This document shows, piece by piece, positions 52,596 to 61,245 of a DNA stretch of 64,000 bases; positions within the stretch are counted from its first letter, which is position 1, and every line of letters starts with the position of its first letter. Made by a program: the position numbers and the translations under genes. Source of the DNA: JBCDHN01 sp965224535 (GTDB lineage: Bacteria; Verrucomicrobiota; Verrucomicrobiia; Verrucomicrobiales; DEV007); the NCBI GenBank assembly GCA_965224535.1, contig CBDCZR010000019.1:124001-188000 (forward strand), in the 5' to 3' direction. The notes under the pieces are model-generated. The model was given only the letters and a program-made list of their open reading frames with translations, did no database searches and was not told the DNA's origin.

Positions 52596-55500
52596 CTAGC
52601 CTCCGCTCGGTTCGATCGGACCGAGCGACAATCCCGTCGAAGCAAAGTCGCTTTCGGCTTGCGCCCCAAGTTGAGCGTCGAGAAGGGCGCGAATTTTCGG
52701 GGGCGGATCGACGGTGACCGTCCCGGCGGGGGTGGTTTCCTGAATGCCGGAGCGGTTGGTGACCAGGCGCTCGATTTTCGGTTGGGTGCGGCCGATTTTA
52801 CTCGAGGCGTCGGTTTGCGCAGCGGATTCGATTTTTCGCAGAGTGGTGTGATCGGGAGCCAGCGTTTCGAGGTTGGGAACCTCCGCGATTTCTCCGGGGA
52901 CAACGTTGACCTCGAAAGCAGGCGGCGCCTCCGATTTCACGGGCAACGCAGTGACCAACACGCCTTCAGCAGGCCCGGGATCGACCGGCAGGCTCGGTTC
53001 GCCACTGGGGGCGACTTCGACGTTTGCCGTGCCTTCGCCCGGTTTTTCGCGTGGAGGGGTGAAATTGACCGAACCGATGTTTTGAAACGAGATTTGCCCG
53101 GAGCCGTTCACCGTCAGGGGAGAAGAAACGGGGTCCGGCAGGGTTTGGCCGGGGGCCAGGGTCACGTTGAGCTGGTTGTTGCCACCGCCGCCGTCCAGAT
53201 GCTGGGTGAAATCGAAAAACTGCGTTTGAAACGTGGTGTCGGAATCGCCGGTTGCAGCCTGAATTTCCAACGCTTCGACGCTGCGGAAGGTATACTGCGG
53301 GTTTCGGGAAACGCGCGCGTTGGTGATGGTGTAGGTCGATTTCCCGCCGGGGGGCACGAGGTCGGAATCGTCGATTTTCACGAAATCCGCGCCGTCGCCG
53401 CCGGTCACGCTCCCATCCAGCGTCGCCTGCTTCAAAAACGTGAATCCGTCGGCCGCCGAGCCGCCGATGAGGCTTTCCACGCTCTCAAATTCGACGCGAT
53501 CGAAGTTCGAGGACGGGGAATCCAGGTTTCCGCCGTTGGGGGAGTCAATGCTCCAAAAAACGTCCAAGTCCGGCCCCCGCAAGAGGTCGTGCAGGCTGCT
53601 GCCGACGACCGTTGCTTCGCCGATGCCGGCTTTTAGGTCAACCAGACCGCCGTTTTGGCCGAAATCGCCGATCCGAATCAAAGTTTGGGCCGAGCCGGGG
53701 TCGATTGGGGCGTTGATTCGCGCGTTGTGCGTCAAAACTTCGACTCCGCTGCCTGCCGTGGTCACCGGCCGGGAAATGGTGGCCGTCGCACCGTTTCCGA
53801 AGCTCGTTGGATCGGCGTGGAGTTGGTCCGGATCCGTTTGGCCGTCCCAGCCGGCGACAAACGCGATTTTTCCGGCCTGCGCGTTGGTAACGGGCCGATT
53901 GAGGGCCAAATCACCCGTGGCAACGAGGTTGAGCGAGCCCGTGCCGGCGTAGGAAACCGCGGAATCGACCGCAAGCGCGCCAAAGCTGCCCAACGTCACG
54001 TCGCCGGCGGAAATGTTCGGCGCGATGACCCGGTTGGCCAGCCGCGAATCAACGCGCACGTCCTTGCCCAGCAGCGTCACCGGCGAATTCGCGCCCGCGG
54101 CGTTTTGGTGGCCGATTTTCCACCGTCCCGGGCCCAAAATTTCGTCGGCGAGGCCGATTCCACCCGTCCCGCGCAAAAGCACCGCACCTTGGCCCGCTCC
54201 ATCCGAACTGCCGACGACGACGTTTCCGCCGCCGGAGGCATCCAAGCCGATGTTGCGCGCATCCAACGCGATTTCGCCGGAATTCGCGATCCCGCCGACG
54301 TTGCCGATTTTCACCGATCCACCGCTGCTTGCCGCCAAAATCGCGCCAGCGCCAGCTTCGAGCCGAATGTCGGCATCAACCGCCCGGTTCGCCGCGACGT
54401 GGCCGATGGTCAAATCCGCACCGGGGCTGGAATTGACCGAAATTCCGCCATTTTGCGCTTCTAGGCTGATATCGCCGGAAATTTGCCATCCGCTGGACGT
54501 AGTGCGGTGGCCGATGCCCGCTGCCGCCGAACCGGTGCCGTTGTCGGCGACGGCGATCCCGTTTTTGGCAACCAGGTTGATTTCGCCGTCGATCGTGCCA
54601 ACTCCGGGACCCACGTAGCCGACGCCGCTGCCCGTGCCGATGGCGACATCGTAGCCCAGCACGTTGGTTGCTCCCCGCTGGCTGCCGACCCAAGGGCCGT
54701 TAGCCGAGCCGATCGTCACGCTGCCCTGGTTTGCGCCGAATGCGTCGGGAACCGCCGAAATTTGGCCAAGGTTAGGCACGATTCCGTTGGTTACGCCCGG
54801 CCCGGGCGCGAAATTGAAGCCGGTGACGCCGTCCCAGCCGGCGATGAGGTTGACGCCGCCGTTGTTGCCGCGAATCAGGATGTTTTCGCGCACGAAAATG
54901 TCGTCGTGGGCCAAAATCGAGAAAACACCGCGATTTCCCATTCCGCTCGGCTCGATCGGGCTGACTACGGTCACATCGCCGTCCTGCGTTCCGGCTGAAT
55001 CCGTGACGACGGTGACGTTGGTCCCGGATGCCAGGGTGCTGGCGATTGCCGGTGCGCTGGCGGTGTTCGGCGCAGTGCCGGTGGAGTCGATGGTGATGTC
55101 GGTAGGATCCAGCAGCAACGAACCAGCCGGTGCATCTTCCTCGCTCGCGCCCAAATCGACCATGCCGGAGAAAGTTAGCGATTGCTTGCCGGAAACCTCC
55201 GCGGTTCCGCCGGCGCCGTCACCCGCTCCGCGGGCGGAAATGACGCTCTCGAAAATCGTCTCGCCGTCAGACCACACCACCACGCTTCCTCCGGGGCCCG
55301 AAACCGTCGCGTCGGCGCGCAGCGTGGAGCCGGCTTCGACGACGGTGCGCTGGGAGTTGAAAACGTTGGGATCGCGCCCCTGAAAGCCGCCGCCCACCTG
55401 AATTGCGCCTCCGCCGGCCGCACCGCTGGCGTCCAAAACCGCTCCCGCGCGGATGGCCACTTCCTCGCCCGTCACGGCAATGGAACCGCCCGCGCCGGTG

Positions 55501-57062
55501 TCGCCCACGGCGTTGATGACGCCAAAAATTTCCACGTTGCCCCCTGCGCCCGCGCTGACAACCACGCTGCCCCCGTTTCCGCCTCCATCCTCGGCCTTGA
55601 TGAGACCCTGATGGGTGATGGAGCCGCCTTCAGCCAGCAACTGAATCGTGCCGCCCTCGATCCGGCCCATCGGATGGACGTGAATCGTGCCGCGGTCGGC
55701 TTGAAACGTGGCGATTCCGGCGTTTTCGGCGATGACGTGGCCAAAATGGTCGATTTTGCCGTCGTCGGCGGAAAATTGCACCCGATTGGCGCGGAGAATG
55801 GCGGTGGGAGCGAGTTCGATTTCGCCGCCGGCGCTGACGTCGAAGGAAATCTGGGATTCGTCGCCACGGCCGGTGATTTGACCCGCGGCGCGAATGGTCC
55901 CGGCGGGGTTCGAAACCCGCAGGTTGGCGGTTTCGAGGCTCGAACCGAGGTTGAGCGCCACTTCGCCGCCTTCGGCAGCCATCGTCAGTTCGTCGGCGGA
56001 AGTCTCGCTGCCGGCTGCGGCTTGAATCGCGCCTTGCGGGCCGGCGTCGACGTCAATTCGGCCGATTTGACCCGCTTCGGAGCGTCCGGCTACGGATCCA
56101 AGCTGAGAAATCGCCCCGCCCTGAGTTTGTAGGCGAATTTGGTTGGCGCTGACGGTTGAGCCGGGTTCGAGCACGAGTTCGCCCTCCGCGCCGGCATCGA
56201 TCTCCACGCTGGCCAAGCCGTCGTCGCGGTTTGCTTCCAACTGGCCGGAATTGACCGTGCGGCTGCCCCCGGCGCGAAGAAGAATGCGCCCGCCCTGACG
56301 CTGCACGCCGGTCGCGCGAATCCGGCCGGAATTTCGGATGGCGGTGGAATAAATGCTGCCGCCGGCCTTCAATTCGGCCACCTGCGCTTGGATGGACCCG
56401 GCATTATCGACGCCGACCGCGCCGCTGCCGCCGGAGCGGACGAACATGCGCTCGTTGCCGCTTTCCGCGAGCAAAACCTCCGTTCCCGCGCCCAAACCGA
56501 CCATGCCGTTGGGCGCGAGGAGGTTGCCCTGGTTGCTCACCTGGTTGGCGATGAGGATCACGTCGCCCTCGCTTGCGCCGATGGTTCCCAAATTCACGAT
56601 CGCCGCCGGGGAAGCGCCGCTGAACAACAAATCGCCACCGGCCAGGAAGTTTTCGTCGCTCAAATTCAGCGTGGAGGCGAGAAATCCGGCCGTGTCGATG
56701 CGTCCGGTTGGCCCGATGAACACGCCGTTGGGGTTGAGGAGGAAAACGCGTCCGTTCGCCTGCAGAAGCCCGTCGATGTTCGAAGCGCCGGGGCCCAAAA
56801 CGCGATTCAAAACGGCGGCGCTGCTGTCAGGTTGTACGAACCGGGTGATTTCACGCGCCGAAATCGAAAAATCCGCCCACTCGATGATGGCGCGATCGGA
56901 TTCCTGGAGAATTTGCAACGAAGAGCCGAAATCCTCGACCGTTACGTCCCCGTGGACGATTTCCGGATCGATGGGATTGCCGAAAACCGGGCCGGAAAGG
57001 GCAAAAAAGAGGCCCAACAGGCCAATTCGCGAATTTCGGCGGTTTTTGGCGAGCATCCTCAT
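52596..57062 (-). CDS. Two-partner-secretion exoprotein (filamentous haemagglutinin N-terminal domain)
   Basis: A 1488-aa exported protein. The signal region is MRMLAKNRRNSRIGLLGLFF followed by ALSGPVFG. The TPS (haemagglutination activity) domain covers about residues 30-250 with NRVLG, GASNIDGLL and the hallmark FLLNPNGVFIGPTGRI (NPNG at 110-113). The body is a long repetitive right-handed beta-helix rich in Gly, Ala and Asn, including DLGASEEDAPAGSLLLDPTD. The last 150 residues are Pro/Val-rich and acidic, without a recognised toxin domain. Its ATG overlaps the FecR gene stop (57059-57062). No TpsB (FhaC) transporter is present in the window. Confidence 0.85.
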   Translation of the reverse strand: MRMLAKNRRNSRIGLLGLFFALSGPVFGNPIDPEIVHGDVTVEDFGSSLQILQESDRAIIEWADFSISAREITRFVQPDSSAAVLNRVLGPGASNIDGLLQANGRVFLLNPNGVFIGPTGRIDTAGFLASTLNLSDENFLAGGDLLFSGASPAAIVNLGTIGASEGDVILIANQVSNQGNLLAPNGMVGLGAGTEVLLAESGNERMFVRSGGSGAVGVDNAGSIQAQVAELKAGGSIYSTAIRNSGRIRATGVQRQGGRILLRAGGSRTVNSGQLEANRDDGLASVEIDAGAEGELVLEPGSTVSANQIRLQTQGGAISQLGSVAGRSEAGQIGRIDVDAGPQGAIQAAAGSETSADELTMAAEGGEVALNLGSSLETANLRVSNPAGTIRAAGQITGRGDESQISFDVSAGGEIELAPTAILRANRVQFSADDGKIDHFGHVIAENAGIATFQADRGTIHVHPMGRIEGGTIQLLAEGGSITHQGLIKAEDGGGNGGSVVVSAGAGGNVEIFGVINAVGDTGAGGSIAVTGEEVAIRAGAVLDASGAAGGGAIQVGGGFQGRDPNVFNSQRTVVEAGSTLRADATVSGPGGSVVVWSDGETIFESVISARGAGDGAGGTAEVSGKQSLTFSGMVDLGASEEDAPAGSLLLDPTDITIDSTGTAPNTASAPAIASTLASGTNVTVVTDSAGTQDGDVTVVSPIEPSGMGNRGVFSILAHDDIFVRENILIRGNNGGVNLIAGWDGVTGFNFAPGPGVTNGIVPNLGQISAVPDAFGANQGSVTIGSANGPWVGSQRGATNVLGYDVAIGTGSGVGYVGPGVGTIDGEINLVAKNGIAVADNGTGSAAAGIGHRTTSSGWQISGDISLEAQNGGISVNSSPGADLTIGHVAANRAVDADIRLEAGAGAILAASSGGSVKIGNVGGIANSGEIALDARNIGLDASGGGNVVVGSSDGAGQGAVLLRGTGGIGLADEILGPGRWKIGHQNAAGANSPVTLLGKDVRVDSRLANRVIAPNISAGDVTLGSFGALAVDSAVSYAGTGSLNLVATGDLALNRPVTNAQAGKIAFVAGWDGQTDPDQLHADPTSFGNGATATISRPVTTAGSGVEVLTHNARINAPIDPGSAQTLIRIGDFGQNGGLVDLKAGIGEATVVGSSLHDLLRGPDLDVFWSIDSPNGGNLDSPSSNFDRVEFESVESLIGGSAADGFTFLKQATLDGSVTGGDGADFVKIDDSDLVPPGGKSTYTITNARVSRNPQYTFRSVEALEIQAATGDSDTTFQTQFFDFTQHLDGGGGNNQLNVTLAPGQTLPDPVSSPLTVNGSGQISFQNIGSVNFTPPREKPGEGTANVEVAPSGEPSLPVDPGPAEGVLVTALPVKSEAPPAFEVNVVPGEIAEVPNLETLAPDHTTLRKIESAAQTDASSKIGRTQPKIERLVTNRSGIQETTPAGTVTVDPPPKIRALLDAQLGAQAESDFASTGLSLGPIEPSGG

Positions 57063-57544
57063 TTTTGCGCGGTGACGCTGACTTTTCCGTGACGAACGCG
57101 GGTGTAAGTCTTGCCATCGGCGATGGCCACCGCGAAAAACGTGCCGCGAGCCTGCGCGACGCCGTGGGGGGTGTGAATGTTGAAATCGATTGGCCCGGTT
57201 TTGGACCGATCGATCAGCGCGGCAACGCTGCCCCGGCGCAAATTGACGCGAACGGCGCTATCCCGGCTTTCATCCCGCATTTTGGCGAAGGTGACCTCGG
57301 AATTCGCGGTGATGCGGATGGCGGAACCGCGGGAGGCCAAAATCACCACGCGGCTGGCCTCTCCCGTCCTGATCGTCGCGCCCTCGGCCACCTTGTCCCC
57401 GGTTTTGAGGCTTTTTTCGCCGCCGTTGGCGGAAATCTCCATCACCTCCCCAACAAGCAACGTCACCTCGCCGCGCTCGGCAGCGAAAGAATCTGCGCCC
57501 ACCAGGAAAGTCAGGCACCAGACGACGGTTGCGGCTCTGTTCAC
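57059..57544 (-). CDS. FecR domain protein
   Basis: A 161-aa exported protein with a GTG start at 57544 and a signal peptide (to about ADSFAAE). The body is a FecR beta-domain: VTLLVGEVMEISANG, GDKVAEGATIRTGEASRVVI, NLRRGSVAALID and HTPHGVAQARGTFFAV. There is no membrane anchor or DNA-binding part. It precedes and overlaps (ATGA) the exoprotein gene, so the two are translationally coupled. FecR beside TPS exoproteins is a recurring pairing, of unknown purpose. Confidence 0.83.
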   Translation of the reverse strand: MNRAATVVWCLTFLVGADSFAAERGEVTLLVGEVMEISANGGEKSLKTGDKVAEGATIRTGEASRVVILASRGSAIRITANSEVTFAKMRDESRDSAVRVNLRRGSVAALIDRSKTGPIDFNIHTPHGVAQARGTFFAVAIADGKTYTRVRHGKVSVTAQK

Positions 57545-57651
57545 AATTTCACCTTCAGTTGGGCATCAAATCGGCAACTGTGACACCCAAAATTGGCAAA
57601 AAATGTGCCGAAGAGGCAACCCGGCGTTGGAACCGTTGCCCGTTGGCGCTG

Positions 57652-58044
57652 CTACCAACTCAAAAGGTGCACGGTGATACCATCGACTCGGTTGAAGTGG
57701 TCGTCTCCGGTGACCAGTTCAAGCCCGTATTCACTGGCGAAGGCAGCGATCCAGGCGTCGTTTTCCGGAATGCGCTGCCCTGCCTTTTCCAAAGTGGATG
57801 CGATTCGCCCGTAGTGTTGGGTTGTCGTTTCATCCGGCAAAAGGATCGCGAAATGTTGCAAGGCCTGGTCGATTTTGGCCCGTTCGGCTGCCGGGTCATC
57901 CACCCGGTGGACACCCTTTTCAAGCTCGCCAATGGTGATTAGTGAGGTAAACAAAACGGCATTGTCAGGCAAGGCTTCTGCCAGATCGATTCGTTGCCGT
58001 AGGTGAGCCACAATCGGGCTCGTATCGACCAGGAACTGGGACAT
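57652..58044 (-). CDS. vapC: PIN-domain ribonuclease toxin (VapC-like)
   Basis: A 130-aa PIN-domain protein. The four acidic metal ligands are seen: FLVDTSP (Asp 7), TIGELEKG (Glu 40), ENDAWIAA (Asp 96) and VTGDDHF (Asp 114 or 115). Length is normal for VapC. VapC toxins cut tRNA or rRNA and are held by a cognate antitoxin. The gene is 9 bp downstream of a small gene (58054-58338) that is the obvious antitoxin candidate. Confidence 0.87.
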   Translation of the reverse strand: MSQFLVDTSPIVAHLRQRIDLAEALPDNAVLFTSLITIGELEKGVHRVDDPAAERAKIDQALQHFAILLPDETTTQHYGRIASTLEKAGQRIPENDAWIAAFASEYGLELVTGDDHFNRVDGITVHLLSW

Positions 58045-58053
58045 GGGAACGGC

Positions 58054-58338
58054 TTATTTTTCGGGTTCGGTCACTTCCTCACCCAACACGGCGGCCTCGA
58101 AAATTTCGCCTTGTTCGTTGTTCATCGCCCCGTACGAAGCCGCCAGGCCTTCACGCTGTCGCTTGGCTATTTCTGGCGACAGCTCATTCATGAATTGGAG
58201 CACCTTTACCAAATCGGCTTGCGTCATTTTGTGCAGGTTAGCGGTGATGGTGTCGATGATTGCCATGCTTTCAGGGTAGCTCACGGACGATCTTTCTTCC
58301 AGTCGCTTTCCTACCAAGCTTCCGAGGTCATCAGCCAT
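58054..58338 (-). CDS. Probable antitoxin of the PIN toxin
   Basis: A 94-aa acidic protein (MADDLGSLVGKRLEERSSVS ... EEVTEPEK) just upstream of the PIN toxin. It does not look like the usual AbrB, RHH or Phd antitoxins, so the DNA-binding fold is unclear. The ATG at 58338 overlaps the final codons of the sulfatase gene by 8 bp. The role is inferred from position and size. Confidence 0.6.
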   Translation of the reverse strand: MADDLGSLVGKRLEERSSVSYPESMAIIDTITANLHKMTQADLVKVLQFMNELSPEIAKRQREGLAASYGAMNNEQGEIFEAAVLGEEVTEPEK

Positions 58339-60226
58339 CCAGCTTAGCCAAAAACGCGTCAGCGCTGAAGCCGAGGAACATGAATTCGTCGGTTTTGCCC
58401 GGAATTAGCGGGTTGACGACTTGGCCCATGCCTTTTTTGCACTTGGCCGAGACTCGCTCGACCTGCGGACGCAACGACGCCGCTCGCGTGCCTAACAGTT
58501 CGATGGTCCGGCAGGCGTGCAGGGCGGAGATGAGGTTGTCCGACTCCACTTCTTCGCCCAAAATCGTCAACCCGGCTTGAGCGCCGGAAAGTTCGACCAG
58601 GGCGCCGGCGGCTTCGATCCTCACGGCAGCGGATTCGTCGGACAAAGCTGCGCCGAGGTGACGTTCGGCGTCCAGGGCGTGTTTGCCCAGCACTCGCAGG
58701 CCCACCGCGCCCCAGTAGCGGACGGCCGGCCGTTCGCTTTGCAGGGCGGCGATGGCGTCCAGCTTGCCGTCGATTCCCCGGCTGGTGATTTCCGCCGCGT
58801 CGCGGACTTCGGCGAGCAAATCGGGATCGTGCAGGTCGAGCAACGGCGTTTCGTCGGCCAAACTGGCGGCGATGGATTCAGGGAGGAAGCCGACGTCGGC
58901 CGTTTCCAGGCTCCAGTAGAGCTGCTCGCTGCGCAGGCGGTTGAGTTCGCCGGCAAATTCGGGATTCTCGGCGAGATTCTCCAAACACAGCGGATCGGCC
59001 TCGGTGTCGTAGAGTTCCTCGATGGCTTTGGTCGGCCCGGCGTAGTTTTGTTGCGGTCCCGGCTGCAATTCGCCGGCTTCGGCAATTCGCGTGATTTCCT
59101 GGCGAATTTCGCCCTGGCCGGGCCAAGCCGTGGGCTGATGGTAGCTGATGTGCGGCATGAAATTGCGGATGTAGAGCCACTTTTTGTCCCGAACGCTCCT
59201 GGCCAGGTCGAAGGCTTCGTCCACCCGGTCGCGAGCCCCAAACACGTAGCGGCGCGGCTCCCCGGCTGCTTCGCCCAGAAAAGGGACGCCCTGCATGTGG
59301 GCCGGAATTTCGACTCCCAGGATGCTCAGAACCGTCGGCGCAAAATCCACGAAGCTGACGAGCCGGTCCACCGTTTCGCCGGGTTTCGCCGGGGCCAGGT
59401 GGCTCCATTTTTCGGGAAAACGGATGATCAATGGGACGTGCATCCCGGTGTCCTGCAAATTGCGCTTGTGGCGGGGCATTCCGCTGCCGTGATCGCTGTA
59501 GAAAAAGACGATGGTGTTGTCCGTCAGGCCGTCTTCGTCCAATTGGCCGAGCATCTCGCCCACGTGCTTGTCCATCGCGGTCACGCAATCGTAAAAACGG
59601 GCCACGGTTTGGCGAATGACCGGCGTATCCGGGTAGTAGGGCGGAATCGGCGCCTTGGCGGGGTCGTGAAGTTGCTCGGGCGATAGCTGGCTGGCGACTT
59701 TTTGCTCAAATTCCGCGTAGGGCCAGACCATGGAGCGCGATTGGTGGCTGGTCATGTCGTTGAAAACGTGGAAAAACGGCTGGCCGTCCTTTTTTCCGCG
59801 CCAGTGCGCCGTTTCGCTGGATTCATCCCAACTTTCCTCGATCAAGCGGGCGTGTTCGGCGCAATTGTAGTCGGTTTTGACGTTGTTCGTGGCGTAGTAG
59901 CCCAATTTGCGCAGGTAGCCGGGAAATCCGCGCACGCGCTCGGGAATCGGGAACATGCTGCGCAGGCGCTGGGTCCCCAGGCTGGTGGCGTAGACGCCGG
60001 TGATGAGCGTGCTGCGCGCCGGCGAACAAACCGGCGCGGTCGCGAACGCGTGGGTGTAACGCACGCCCTGGCCCGCCAATTTGTCGATGTTTGGCGTGAT
60101 GGCGTAGTCGTCGCCGTAGCAACCTAGCGTGGCGCTCATGTCCTCGGCGGTGATCCAGAGGATGTTGGGCTTGTCTTGGGCGAAAACGGCGGCTGGAACG
60201 AGAAAAAGGGCGAAAATTTTGCGCAT
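58331..60226 (-). CDS. Secreted sulfatase with C-terminal HEAT-like region
   Basis: A 631-aa exported sulfatase. The signal peptide starts MRKIFALFLVPAAVFAQ (ATG 60226; the frame is open to 60295). NILWITAEDM and the formylglycine site APVCSPARSTLITG (Cys 67; full CxPxR) are followed by FYSDHGSGMPRHKR with metal ligands. After the sulfatase domain, the last 150 residues contain helical repeats (VRYWGAVGLRVLGKHALDAE, AVRIEAAGALVELSGAQAGL) like HEAT repeats. The stop overlaps the antitoxin gene by 8 bp. Natural substrates of such enzymes are sulfated glycans. Confidence 0.88.
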   Translation of the reverse strand: MRKIFALFLVPAAVFAQDKPNILWITAEDMSATLGCYGDDYAITPNIDKLAGQGVRYTHAFATAPVCSPARSTLITGVYATSLGTQRLRSMFPIPERVRGFPGYLRKLGYYATNNVKTDYNCAEHARLIEESWDESSETAHWRGKKDGQPFFHVFNDMTSHQSRSMVWPYAEFEQKVASQLSPEQLHDPAKAPIPPYYPDTPVIRQTVARFYDCVTAMDKHVGEMLGQLDEDGLTDNTIVFFYSDHGSGMPRHKRNLQDTGMHVPLIIRFPEKWSHLAPAKPGETVDRLVSFVDFAPTVLSILGVEIPAHMQGVPFLGEAAGEPRRYVFGARDRVDEAFDLARSVRDKKWLYIRNFMPHISYHQPTAWPGQGEIRQEITRIAEAGELQPGPQQNYAGPTKAIEELYDTEADPLCLENLAENPEFAGELNRLRSEQLYWSLETADVGFLPESIAASLADETPLLDLHDPDLLAEVRDAAEITSRGIDGKLDAIAALQSERPAVRYWGAVGLRVLGKHALDAERHLGAALSDESAAVRIEAAGALVELSGAQAGLTILGEEVESDNLISALHACRTIELLGTRAASLRPQVERVSAKCKKGMGQVVNPLIPGKTDEFMFLGFSADAFLAKLDG

Positions 60227-60275
60227 GTGCGGAGTAAAGTGGCGCAAGAGCGAAAATGCAAGATGCCGCCGTAGG

Positions 60276-60977
60276 TTACGAGCTGAGCCGGGCATAGCGC
60301 CTGGCGATTTCCTCCGTCGAAATGCCGGCGGCGTACCAAAACCGGCAGCGCTGCATGACGTAAATGGTGGGGATGACGCCGCGCTTTTGGAAACGCCGGG
60401 AAGAGGTGACCACCGCGCATCGGAAAATTCGCGATTTCAGCCTGGATTCGGCAGTGAGAGCGCGCAAACGGCGGGAGAGGTCCAAATCTTCGAAGAGGCT
60501 CAAATCGCTGTAGCCGCCCAGAGCCTGGAAGAGGTCGCGCCGGACGAAAATCGCGTTATCGCCGAGAAATTCGCGCTGAAGCTCCAGTTTCCACCAATTT
60601 GCCGCCAAGGCGTGCAGGCGGAGCAACTTCGTGTTCGGCGAGAACGATTTGTAGAAGCCGCCGTAGCCGAATTTCGCGAGATCCAACGTTTCGAGGGCCC
60701 TTGCGCCGGCGGGAAGAAACGTGTCCGCGTGCAAAAAGAGCAACACCTCGCCGTTTGACCGTTTGGCCGCGGAATTCATCGCGGCAGCGCGGCGATGATC
60801 CGGCGGAGCGTGGTAAACGGCTCCGGCCCGCGAGCAAATCTGGCGGGTCGCCGCGCAATCCGAGCCGTCGCTGACGATCACCTCGGCGTCGCGAAAGGTC
60901 GCCGAAACGTTCGCCAAAACCGCGGCGATGCGGTTGCCTTCCCGGTAAGCGGGGATGATGACGGACACTCGATTCAT
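60276..60977 (-). CDS. Family 2 glycosyltransferase (TIGR04283-like)
   Basis: A 233-aa cytoplasmic or membrane-associated GT2 enzyme. VSVIIPAYREGNRIAAVLAN opens the nucleotide-sugar site, EVIVSDGSD supplies the first Asp pair, LLFLHADTFLP the DxD-like metal site, and GDNAIFVRRDLFQALGGYSD the acceptor part. The length and the HADT motif fit the TIGR04283 group, annotated as arsenosugar-type transferases. No partner gene of that pathway is seen. It lies 50 bp upstream of the sulfatase gene on the same strand. Confidence 0.83.
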   Translation of the reverse strand: MNRVSVIIPAYREGNRIAAVLANVSATFRDAEVIVSDGSDCAATRQICSRAGAVYHAPPDHRRAAAMNSAAKRSNGEVLLFLHADTFLPAGARALETLDLAKFGYGGFYKSFSPNTKLLRLHALAANWWKLELQREFLGDNAIFVRRDLFQALGGYSDLSLFEDLDLSRRLRALTAESRLKSRIFRCAVVTSSRRFQKRGVIPTIYVMQRCRFWYAAGISTEEIARRYARLSS

Positions 60978-61245
60978 GGCGTCGAAAGAAAAGTCGCGAA
61001 CGCGCGGGTAAGCTTAGGGGAAATGGAAAAATCTTCGATCAAATCTGCTTGTCTTTTCGCCCGGCGCCTGCGTTGAAATCTTCCTCGATTAGCTCGCTAA
61101 ACTCGGTCGATTCCGCCTTGGCGCTGGACGAAAATCCGGCGCATCTTTGATCGATTATTTTTCCATTTCCCCTTACGTTTGCGGCCGCGTTCGGCGAAAT
61201 TCAACTTTCGGCTTGCCGCCGGGATTGGTGCGAGCAGGTTGATTG

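Noticed and set aside
60978..61245. Possible small gene between the glycosyltransferase and TPR genes
   Set aside because: No frame has a credible start or composition; 268 bp of divergent intergenic DNA without a clear promoter.
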